64,000 nucleotides of DNA, taken from Bolinopsis microptera. Its lineage: Eukaryota; Ctenophora; Tentaculata; Lobata; Bolinopsidae. Where the stretch lies: contig NC_087074.1 in NCBI RefSeq assembly GCF_026151205.1, forward strand, positions 15,916,962 to 15,980,961. Direction: 5' to 3'. Below the pieces are notes generated by a model. That model was given only the letters and a program-made list of their open reading frames with translations, searched no databases and was not told the DNA's origin. Positions 24,401-36,400 of this stretch are shown here, piece after piece. The position numbers and the translations under genes are program-made. How positions within the stretch are numbered: the first letter of the stretch is position 1; each line of letters begins with the position of its first letter.

Positions 24401-27400
24401 ATGCCTGATCAAGGCAGTTTTTAATAATTGAAATATAGTATAGTACTTAAGAATACTCAGCCATCTAAAAAAAACTGTGTGACTTTAACATTTTCACCTG
24501 ATTTTTGACCGCGCCTTTTTTATGGCGTGTATTTTAGGCAATTTTTGGGGTATTTAACGACAGAAATCGTTGTTGGTTTGCAATAGTTCGGTATAATGCA
24601 TGGTATCATCAGAAAGCTTAGACAATTCCCTATCAGATGCAATAAGAATCACTTTGGGAACTTTTGGGCAACTCTGTTTACAAAATTAAGAAACTCAAAA
24701 ATTGGGTAAAATTTGCTGCATTTTTAGATAATTTATGAGCTCAATTTTGCTATTAAATTGACATATTTTAGTTATTCTCCATGTTTGTGGCATTTTTTGC
24801 ATCCTAGACCAGATGCATATGGATGAAAAATCAAAATATCACAATTATTATAGTTAAAATTGATAAAAATCCAAAAAATCGTGATTTTAAACGAAATTTT
24901 TGAAAATAACAGGAACAATTTTGGTGTTTCAGAAAATTTTGGTCATATAAATGGGCACAACTTTTGTTCTGATCAATATTTTTTCATAATTCAAAAAGAT
25001 TCGAGTTCCTAAGATAGCTGTCCTTCGTTTACAGTTCATAAAAGAGCTTTAAAATTGATTAAACCTCTAAAAAAACAACTTTTCCTGGGATCAGCCTCCT
25101 ATTTTTGGACTACAAGATTGCTCAAAATCGGCCCAAAAATTTTTTCTGAGACATTTTCGGCCCTGTAAATGATTGGAATCGTATTTTTGTACCCAAATTA
25201 CCTTAGAAACAAAGTTAGGGGCATGTGTGGTGGTCTAAAATACCCTATGCTAGCATGACCCCCACTCACAGCCCACTGTGCATATTTAACATATTTAACA
25301 TATTTAACATATTTAACATATTTAACATATTTAACATATTTAACATATTTAACATATTTAACATATTTAACATATTTAACATGCTACATTTCTTCATCCC
25401 CTGTAAAATACAGCTAAAAACCAAACCACGTGTGAAACATATTGTTACATATTGTGTCCCTGGTGTGAACGTCTAGTTGTTTACTTTACTGTAGAACGTT
25501 CTACAAATGTACTCCTAAGTCCTAGACTTATCCTAGATGTTATCCTTAGATGTTTAAGATTACGAAAACCCATTGACAGAAATGATCCGATTATGAAGGA
25601 GTAATTAATTGTGAGCAGCCAGGGATTGGCTTATCCTGAGCAAGTAGATCAATATCCAACACTGGTGGAAATAAACTGGGATATAACTTCAGACACAGCG
25701 AGGAGGACAACAGGTTAGTAGCACAAATACAGAGCAGATAGCCGCCCTCAACACAGAGCTGGGGCATCTCACTGCTACTTCTGGGCATCTCAATCAGAAG
25801 ATAACACAGGTTAACACAGTTTTAACTCAGTTTTAACACAGACTAAGTACAGATTTTTAAAAGGTCATTTGTGTTTCGTCACACATTCTACTTAGTAATT
25901 TCATTACTAGCAATTGATTTGGAATTTAGCCGTATTTCAAACATACGATATCCTTAAATCACCTTTTTACGGCTTAACAAATCATTTGTCTTATCTTCTT
26001 AAACCATCAGTTAGAGGAAGAAAAAGAGCAGGATGTACAGAGGTATGAAAAGTTAACAGAAGAGAGGAACCAGCTCATCAAAGAGAAAAATGATGTCGAG
26101 ATGTAAGTGGTCAGAACTCAGAATACCATCTCTCAGTTTCCAGAGGTATTCTAACGTTTCGTCAGGAGATGGCTAGTTTGGATTTAATCACCAGTTGGGA
26201 CCTGACTGCTGATTATTAGTTATATTGTTAATAAACTGAGAGATAACTTACAGTACGATTGTTTTTCAGCGAGATGGGAAAGCAGCGGGATGCGTTCAAA
26301 GAGGAAATCCGAACCATGAAAAACGACATGAAGAACAACGAAAATAAACACGAGGTGAGAAGGCGTTAGAGTTAGTTAGATAGTTCCTGTTACAGTAAAA
26401 CCTCAATTTACCTCTCTCCTATTTATTGCGAATCCCGATTTACCGCAGCTGTTTGCTTTCCCCCTAACTTAATATTAAGGTATCTACACGGGTAAAGGTT
26501 AGGAGTTTGATACAACAAATATAACCTGTGTTTAGTAAAAGAAGGACAAGCTTTTCAGGTTTTTATTCCAGAAGGTTTTACATCATGACCCTAAGATATA
26601 ATAATACTTTAGGTATTCTGAAGAAACATGGTATTTCCACGGAATGCACCAAGGCAAGAATGGCATGCCTTTCCTAGAATAGTATCTTGAGTACTGACCA
26701 TCCCCCCTCTTTATATATTATAGTGTATCATTACTCACCGTCTCCCACTTCCCAAAGTTTCTCTTAGCTAGTGAATTTTCTCTATTAAGTATCATGTCCA
26801 TCTGCATCGTTCAGTATATTATAATATTTCTTACTTGCTTACTTTGATTTAACTTTTAATTGCCAATTGCTATCTTAGACTTGATTAATAATTGTACGTC
26901 GTACGAGTGTCTAGTCTATCTTCAATATTACTTTAACCATGATTTCCCTTTAACCAGCGCTATTATGAATCAGTCAAGCTTAAAATACATTCCTGACTCG
27001 GACGTATTTGTCATATTCAAAGGAGCATTCTTCTACCTAGCCCCTCTCACCATACCTTTGAGCGTGATAGTGATGATCCAAAACATTGTCATCTTCGCCA
27101 ACTATTATAAGGACAGAAAGAAGTTGATCCCTAGTTTGTTCATGGGTATTGCCCTGTCTGACATTCTCAGAGCACAAGGAGAGTTGGTACTCTCAATGAT
27201 TAGTATCCTAGCGTACACAGGACTGGTTGAGGTGACTGTTCTTTATAAGAGCTTGGTTTACTACATGCTAACAGCCCTCCCTGGTGTCAACTGGTCCAAG
27301 GTGTTCAATCTAGTGATGACTGTCGTTATCACTGTAAAAGTGGTAAACCCTTTCAGCAGACTCGACAATGATCGTGTTAAGAGAGTGGCGACTTACTTTT

Positions 27401-30400
27401 GTAGCGCTATATTACTGCTTAATATTTTAGATTTAATCGTAGTGATTGTTGTAGAATTCAAACCGAGTTTAGTAAATTTTGATGCGATTATGCATCCTTA
27501 CCTTTATCTTTACTGTTTGCTTGGATTTGTTCTTCCTGGAGGTCTAACAACTGCTAGCTTGTATTGCCTGTCTGACATGTCGGGATGTAGCCATTTGAAG
27601 ACAGAGAGTCAAAGGGCTCTACAAGTAGACTTTTGTGGATCAGTTGCAGCTGTCTTTTTGTTAGGTCCTCCGATATTAGTTCTTGTTTGTATGATAATAC
27701 AGGTCATCTACTTGAGGAGATCTCTACGAGAAGAGGAAGCTACCCTACTGATGCCCAACACTTCCCGCCACGTTTCCATAACAGTCTTCTTTACATCAGT
27801 CCTCTTCTTCATATGTAATACTATGTATGCCTTAGCAGCCGTTGGTTGTATCATCAAAAGGAACTCAATCAAATGGGATAAAATATCGGCAGATATAGGT
27901 GTGATGATAGGATTCACTGAGTTCACTCTGCCTCTAATATACGCAACGTTGTATCCAGTTATATTGATCTGCAGGAAGGAAGAGTTGAGGAGGAGGTATC
28001 TAGAGTACTGGAGAAGAGTTACCTTCTGGTTTAGACATGCTGAGACTGTGGTATTGGACCAATGAACAAAATTGTCCGTTTGAAAACTTTAACAGACCGT
28101 TCACGTTTTACGTGAGCCACTGTCAAGTTTGATCATCTTCTAACAAGTCACTGTCCATGTCAGTGATACTAACAGTGACGCTACTTAGTGCCTACTTCAA
28201 AAGATAGCACTAGTACTGTAGTAATATAGTGCATAACGTTAGATGAAATATGTAACGTTTTATATAATAATAAAGATAAAAATATAGTATGATTAATTGA
28301 TGTGATAATGATGAAACGTGTTGAACAAATAACAATCGATTGGATATATTATGAACATCTACATTCTGCGCCAATATCATCCCCGGTTTTAGAAGCCGTA
28401 AAATGTTTTGTTGGTGCACTTATCACAGTTAGTTACATTTATTTGGCATATGTTTGGCATTCGGACCACCTTCAACGTCACGAGTAGACATATCAGTCAT
28501 CGCAAAATTCTCAATTACAATGATTCGATTTTTTAAATTTAAATTGTGCCTCTACTTTAATTATCGTGTTTGGATTACAATTATGTTTTGTATTTTGTTG
28601 ATATATTTTGAAGATTGTCTAATTTAATCCTACCTTTATTTAAATCGCCTTCAACTCCATGACAATTCATCGTGAAAAACAATGATTGCAAAGAACTCCC
28701 TTTCATGCAAATGGTATGTAACAACTAACATATCGTGACAGCTAGGATATGTCATGTGACAACTAACACTGTCCTTATCAGGTGTTGAGGAAGAAGTTGG
28801 AGGGATCCAGAGAGGAGCTAGCTAAGATGGAACACGAGGTCAGAGGATTACAGACCAGTTTGGCTGATAAAACTAACAGTAACGAGAGGCTTACCGAGGA
28901 AATCGGTACGTTTTCTTAAACTTAATACTTTAAACTAAGTTTTTGTAGTGTGATTTTCGTACTTTATAATTGGATTGTTCCGCATTCAGAAGAGCGCTTA
29001 TTATTAATGTTCAGGAGTTCTAAAAACGGATAATAGTGTGATGAGTCACCAACTGAACGAGCTGAAGACCACATCTCAAGAGCGCTTCACGGAGATTGAA
29101 AACTTAAAGACGAGAATAACGGTCATTCAAGAAGACAACAAGAACATCAGACTGAAATCTGATGAAAGCTTGTCAAAAGTGAAAGAGAAAGAAGTGCTGT
29201 ATAAAGAACTCCTGGATAAGCTCACTGAACTGCAACAGAAACTCCATGGCGATCAGATCAAGGTATTTCTCAGAGATTTTTCGCTGTAGCGCTACACATT
29301 TTAAGCTGTTTCTGAATTTGTGTGAAACCCATTTCAAAGTTTTTAAAAACTCTCGAATACGATGCTACTAATCGAACCTATCGCATCTTTGACATTAGGA
29401 ATTTAGGACGCTTAATTCAAGATGAACCCACAAGTCAGAAGCTAGTGGGTTCCTTCTAATGAGCACAATTTAAGCTATTGTCACAGCGCGCAAAATTATA
29501 AAACGTAACGCGCGAAATTAAAATATTGATAAAAGTTTGACTTTTAAGCACCGACTGCGACAGTAATGTTATATATTATATAATATATAATATAATAGCA
29601 GCCCCGTCGGTCAAGCAGATAGAAATGTATTGACTTACAAACCCAAAAACGTTCGTTATTGATGAGTGATGACTCAACAATGTGATACCAAAGAACTACA
29701 CTGTCCCGTGCTATACTCGCCATTTTAGCACCAGATAGAAATCAATTAAGTTCATCTCTCATGACGACGTGATGAATATACCGAAAATATATTTTTTAAA
29801 CCACATGCTAATTTTAAAAGAATATATTATCTCGCAATGATAGCGGGGGTTAGTTCGATACAATATGGATAACCGACAACTGCATCATAGCTGACTAGTG
29901 AGTCAAACGAGGAATTTATTTCAGCACATCGAAGAGATAAGCGTTGTAAAGGAAGAACTTCAAGAGAAGATTTACTGTCTAGAGAGTGAAATGAAGCAAG
30001 TAAAGTTTGAGCGGGATAACAAAGAGTCTCAAATTGTCGCTCTTAAGGGTCAGATTAGTAAACGGTCTGAAGAGAAGGTGATTATTTTCTTATCTAACAA
30101 TATTTTTCCGTTTCTAATTGTACCTGTCAAAGAATCTTAAAAAAAAAAAAAAAAAACACAGATGGTCCGTTCGAGTAATGTCAGCGGTGGAGACGGTGGT
30201 GACGCCAACTCCAACATATTTAACCCGAAGAAGAAATCATTTGTATCAACAACCATTGCATTAATGATCAGCTTCGCCACATTTAACATCCGTGGGCTCG
30301 GTGTTCAGCAAGATGATAGCCTACATAGTAAACGTGAGTTACTAGGATTAGACTGTGAAAAGTACAATGTCGACATCTGCGCTCTGCAGGAAACTAAAGT

Positions 30401-33400
30401 CACCGAATCAGACAGCCTTGTTTTGCGCAACGGTTTTAACTTGTTTCTGTTCGAGCAGTTGGACAGTCGCCATGGAGGCTTGGGTTTTATAATCAGTCCT
30501 CGCATGATGAACTATGTGGTTTGCTGGAAGTACATCAGTGACCGGGTATGCTATGTCGATATTTGCATCCCCTCACGTAGCGGTACACCCCTACGTTGCA
30601 GGGTGATCAATGCCTACTGTCCACATCAGGGGCTAGTCCGTAAAAATCCAGTTGTTTTGGATAACTTTTATGGGCAGCTAAGAGAGGCCAAGAATGTACC
30701 CTCTAATGTGGAGTTGCAATTTCTGGGTGACTTTAATTCAAAACTGGGTAAATTATCCCTTTCTGATATTGAACAGGGTTTTGGTAGATATATGGGGAAA
30801 TACGGAATGGGAGAAAGGAACGAAAATGGTTCTAGATTACTGGATTTTATCTCAGAAAATAATCTGTTTGCTGTGAACACTAGTTTTATACAACCTAGCA
30901 GACGTGTTACATCATTTACTGGTTGGCGGAAGGATTGGTCGGCTGGTCGGTACAGTAAGAAGACACTGCCTGTATACTCTCAAATAGATTACATACTATG
31001 CCGAAATAGATCTAAGTGTCTTTTGACTCAATCAAGAACTTATGCTGGTACTAAAACATTTTCAGATCATAGACTTGTCATTGCTCGCATCAATTTCAGC
31101 AACATTCATCTTTGTTTCAAACCTAAACAACGTCGTGTTCCTTCTTATAATATATCAGAACTTGTAAGCAACAAAGATATGCAACATAAATATCACTTGG
31201 CCCTTCAAGGCAAGTTCTCAAATTTTGTGACCAGCAACGATCCAAATGCCGACCTTCAAAATCTTATGTCTCATATTCGTGATGCTGCCAATGTTTCCAT
31301 CGGCCCAAAACCTAAAGCTCGCTTGAAACATCACAGCAGTGATGACACTCTCAAAGAGCTTGTTGAAAAGCGTCACGATCTCCGACAGCTACTTAACAAT
31401 AATCAATCTCTTGATCGAACTACATTGAGGTCATCCATCAACCACCTCACTAATAGTATCCAGAAAAGATTAGTTGAAGTGAGGTCTGCTCAAGCTGATC
31501 AGACCTATAGTGATATTACTAACACAAACGATTCAAGGAAAATGTTTGAAGCAGTAAGACATCTTCAGAAAAGTAAACCACCTAATAACTCGATTGGTGT
31601 TCATGATGAAAATGGCTGTTTGATTGCATCTGACGACATGAAAGCTTCTGTTGTTAGAGACTATCTCGAAAAACAGCTGACTCGCAATGAGCAACCTCTC
31701 GAGCCTTTTGAGGGTCTACCACGTGCTCTCAATGTCCCTTTTACTGGAGTTGAAATACATGCAGCCACCTCTAGCTTGAAAAATGGGAGGGCAAATGGTC
31801 CCGATGGAATACCCAACGAGCTTATTAAGTACTCTAATAGTACAGTCCATGAACATTATGCTGGAATCATAAACAGTTGTTTCGAGACACATACTTTCCC
31901 CATTTCCATTGGAGAGGCTACTATAACACCCTTACAGAAGCCTAAAAAACCTATTGGTCCCCTGAAGAATTTACGTCCACTCACCTTGTCCAATGCAGCC
32001 AGAAAAATTCTGTCTATGGCTACTCTTAAAAGGATAGAAGAAAAAGTGAACGCCTTCACTGGTCCATGGCAGTGTGCATATAAACGCGCTCGTTCTTGTG
32101 CTGATATTGTTTGGTGTCAGCGAGTTCTACTGTCAGTTGTCCAAAGGAAGAAATGGGAGTATCATCGCATGGGCATTGATATGTCTAGTGCGTTTGACAC
32201 GATCAAACGCACTACGATTCTTGAACTCCTGAAACTGTGTGGCTGTACTGAGGATGAGCTGAGGATTGTCCGGTTGTTGTTGTCCAACACAAAGCTACGG
32301 GTGAAGGTAAATGGAGTTCTTTCAGCTGAGTTTTTAAGTCTCCTTGGAGCTTTCCAAGGTGACTGTCTATCCGGCTGTCTGTTCACCCTTGTCTTGGCTG
32401 GTGCTTTGAATGAACTTAGATGGACTATAACAATCAGTTTAGATAGGCCGATCCCCCCGATTACTATTGCTGGCCTTCCACTTGACACTGAATATGCTGA
32501 TGATGTTGACTTCAATGATGAAGAGGAAGACAACTTGAGAGCTATTTTGCCCCAGGCAACAGCTATACTCGAGAAATGGAACCTCTTTGTCAATGAAGAC
32601 AAAACGGACTTCACTCATGTTTATTTAGCTAGTACGGGTGAAGTCGACAGTGATGGAAAATTAGTGTCGGGGAATGAAGCATGGAGGAAAAGTATCACTC
32701 TAGGGTCCGTCTTGTGTAGCAAAGCTGATATTCAGCGTCGCATAAACCTGGGATATGCTGCCTTTAACAATTACAAGAAGGCCTGGAGTGATAAACTGCC
32801 CCTAAACAAACGTCTAATACTGTATAATGCCTTAGTCGTATCGGTTCTTATGTACAACTCATCCTGTTGGGCCGTCCCGAAAATATTCCTTGAAAAACTA
32901 GATGTTGTTCACCGCAGACATGTTCGCACTATTTTGAATATAAAGTACCCAGGAGTCATCTCCAACAAAAACTTGTATAAACGCTGCAATGCTGAACCAT
33001 TGTCAGACAAAGTGGCCCGTAGTCGGTGGAGAATGCTAGGACATGTTTTGCGGGGTCCTGTTGACGGACCAGCGTTTTCTTCCCTCATTTTTGCCATCAA
33101 TACACTGGACTTACCAGGGAGAAGAGGAAGACCCCAAAGCAATCTATTCTCGCTGATTGTGCATGATTTATGTAAAAGAAATATTTATTTGAATAATATC
33201 TTTGACCTGCATTATCTCCGTAATTTGAGTTATGACAAGAGATATTGGCGGAAATTGCAATGAAGTTTTTAATATTTAGTTTTTGTTTTAGGGAAAGATT
33301 AGACTTGGGCGTTGTTTTTTTAACTATCCCTTGTTTAGAACTTTGATTTTTTTTTTTTTTTTTTAGATGTAGCCTACTGGGTCTACAAAAACTATCGTTT

Positions 33401-36400
33401 TAAAAATAATGCTCCAGGTATCAACTAGTGCAGTGCCAGTACCTACCGGTATTTCGGAAGAGGCAGCGCAGCAATATCGAGAACTCTACGAGAAATTCAT
33501 GGCTCTGCAAGGGGAGGTCCAACAACTAAGATCTGAGAAAATTATCCTGGATAACTCTGCTACTCAACTAAAGTTTAATCTTGATACTGAGCGGGAAAAG
33601 TTGTCCGCCACTGAACTGGTTTGTTGTTTAATGTTATTTAAAATGTTAAAAATTCCAAAATTCGTATGATTCTCCGATAACTCTAATCAGTTAGTAATGA
33701 TTTCATTATAGTTTATTATAATTATATTGCTCTGTGATCCGAAGTCTAACCCAGTTTTAGAATGGTTGTACAATGTACCACCCATCTTTCACCTGAGCAA
33801 CTCCATAAGCCTTCACATTTTGTTGAAGTTGCCATAATTTAGAAGTGATTACCCATTCAATTAACCAAGAGTAAACTGTTTCAGGCGATCAAAAATACAA
33901 CAGATTTGTTAAATGATACGAAAGAAAAGATGGGAGATGTTCAGTCCCTGAACAACAAGGCTAGCAATGACATAACAAGGTAAGAACAGAACAATGCCGG
34001 TTAAGTTCCGGCAGGAATTTTTATTATCAGTCTTAAATTAAAATGTTTGTTTAACTCACCTGATCATTCTCAATGTCTAGGTTAGAAGAGATACTGAAAG
34101 TAGAAAGGGATAAATACTGCAGATTGTCAGCGGAGCACGATATCGAGAGATCAAGCATAATAAAACTTAACAGCTCTATTGCCACTTTTAAAGAACAGAT
34201 TGAGAAACTCAAAGAAAACTCCAAACAGCAGGTATAGTAAAAAACTCTACTGAGAAATGAAAGGAGGCTACCAAAAAAATTGATTAGAATCATAAATTAA
34301 CGATCGAGATCAAAATAACACGCTGTAGTTGAGTTGCAAATGAAGTGTCAGTGTAGAAAATATAAACCGTGATTTGATTGGCTACAAAGTATGGCTAACT
34401 TTGAAAACTCTGTGTTGATTCTGTATTAACTCCAGGAGACAGAGAAGATAGCCTTCCAGAAGCAACTGATGGAGAAAGAGCAGATGCTGAGTAGTGAAGC
34501 TAAACTCCGACTTCACATGAGCTCTCAACTCTCTTCTAACTCAAACTATGTGGGTTTCTTTCTAATTCTATCACAATAAAACCTTCCATTTCTTGTAATT
34601 CAAACTATTTGTGTTTTCTTCTAACTCTTATCATTTGACTTGGTGTATTCCTCAAGCAAGTCTTACCATAAATCTCGCACACAAACAGGAAACAGCGCTG
34701 GAGAACGAGAGGAAGAAAGCGGAGAAGTTGGAGGAGAAGTGCGAGGTGCTGTGCGGACAGGTGGAGAGACTGAAGACTAGTGTGGAGGAGGGTGAGACTT
34801 CCAGAAGGAAACTTAGAGAGGAGCTCGAGGTAAGGGAGAGGAGTGATGATGAGTTAATTTATATGTTTCTTAGAAGTTCTTTAGTTCTCGTCAACTTATC
34901 GTATCGTCCTACATGATGTGTCGAAGGATTAAATTTTTAAGTTAAAAGGATTTTCTTTCTAAGGTTCAGTTTCAGCAAAGACACAATGATTATATGGGGT
35001 AGGATATTTCCTATGGCTATATGTTGTGTTTCTATTGTCTGATTTATTATCACTTCCAGGAGGCTACAAGACCGCAACCTAATGCTGGACAACACGAAGA
35101 TAAGATAAGGTCACTGAAACAGAAACTAGCTGCGGATCGAGAGAGCTTTAAAAAGGTGATTGTTTGCAGGAACCGGTTAATTCGGAACGATGAATGATAA
35201 GATAGCATTGTGCACAATTGTAATTTGTGACTAACAAAATTAAACAGGGTGAATTTCCATTCTGGTTTAGGTCGTGTGATCGTGAACTCTTCTATAATAA
35301 CGACTTACACATTGTTCTACTTCAAGATTCAAGATGATTTGACAAAGAAAGTTAAGAAAGCTCAACTTCTTGTAAAGGAGGAGGCCGCCCAGAGAAAGGA
35401 GCTCACTGATAAATACATTATGTAAGTATCATTGATCATCCAATTATCTAATTAATCAAGTAATCGATTTACTAGTCAGCTGATTAATTATTTAATGAGA
35501 CTCGCATTATTACTTTAAGAAGCAACGTGGTTGTTAAACGAAAAGCTTCCAAAATTACTGTTTGACTCACAGCTCAGGAGATAAAATAACAATCCTTGTT
35601 CTCCAACTTACCCTCTCGCAACCACCCAGTGTTTTCTGAAGACATTATATCACTGATAATACTGTACCGCAGGGTTAAGAGCGAAATAGGAGAGTTACAG
35701 GGGAAAATGACAGTACTTCTTGCTGATAACGAGCGTTTAAAAGCTCAGTACGAGTCACTGATGAAAGAGAAAGCTACTGTTACTCAGGAGAAAACTGAGT
35801 TGGAAACTTCGTTAAGGACTGATTACGTTCTCAGGTAGAACCTAACGTATTGTGTTTTATTATGACCGTTGTTAAGGACGCAGGTTTTGCAGACTGACCA
35901 GCTAACTTAGTCATTGTACCAGTCGACTGAGCTGTCTGACCCTTAAAATGAGAATGATATTTATATGAAAATTGTTCAGGAGAGAGGTTGAAATGTCGAA
36001 GAAGAATCTGGAAGCTCGAAATAGGGTGGAATACAACAAGAGGCTACAAGAAATGAACCAAAAGTGGGACCAAGACAACAAATCTAAAGAAGCGATGGAC
36101 AAGTTCAAGTGAGTGACCTTCAGTTGTCAGATTTTGAAAATATCATCCCCCTAAAGACATAAGTATGATTAGAGTCGTAGTAAAGATGATTAATTAATTA
36201 ATAACACATTATTGACTCTATTAGGTCCACTACTGAGTCTAAAATTCGTGAAGATCTTGAAAAGAGTAACAGACAGCTAAAACAAAAGGTACAGGGTGTT
36301 TCAAAAGTCTTGCAAATATGTGCTTTAGTCTAAACTCACATTCTGACGTTGTTCTTTTTAGATATTCTTTATTATTTTGATCGCAGATTAACGTAAAACA

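Noticed and set aside
24172-25280. hAT element reading of the CAGTGGGC ends
   Set aside because: Taking CAGTG as the terminus leaves no 8-base duplication, whereas CACAGTG leaves a perfect 5-base CATAT that restores the array.
26860-26964. Extended N-terminus of the nested GPCR
   Set aside because: No ATG upstream of 26965; the extra residues depend on a TTG start.
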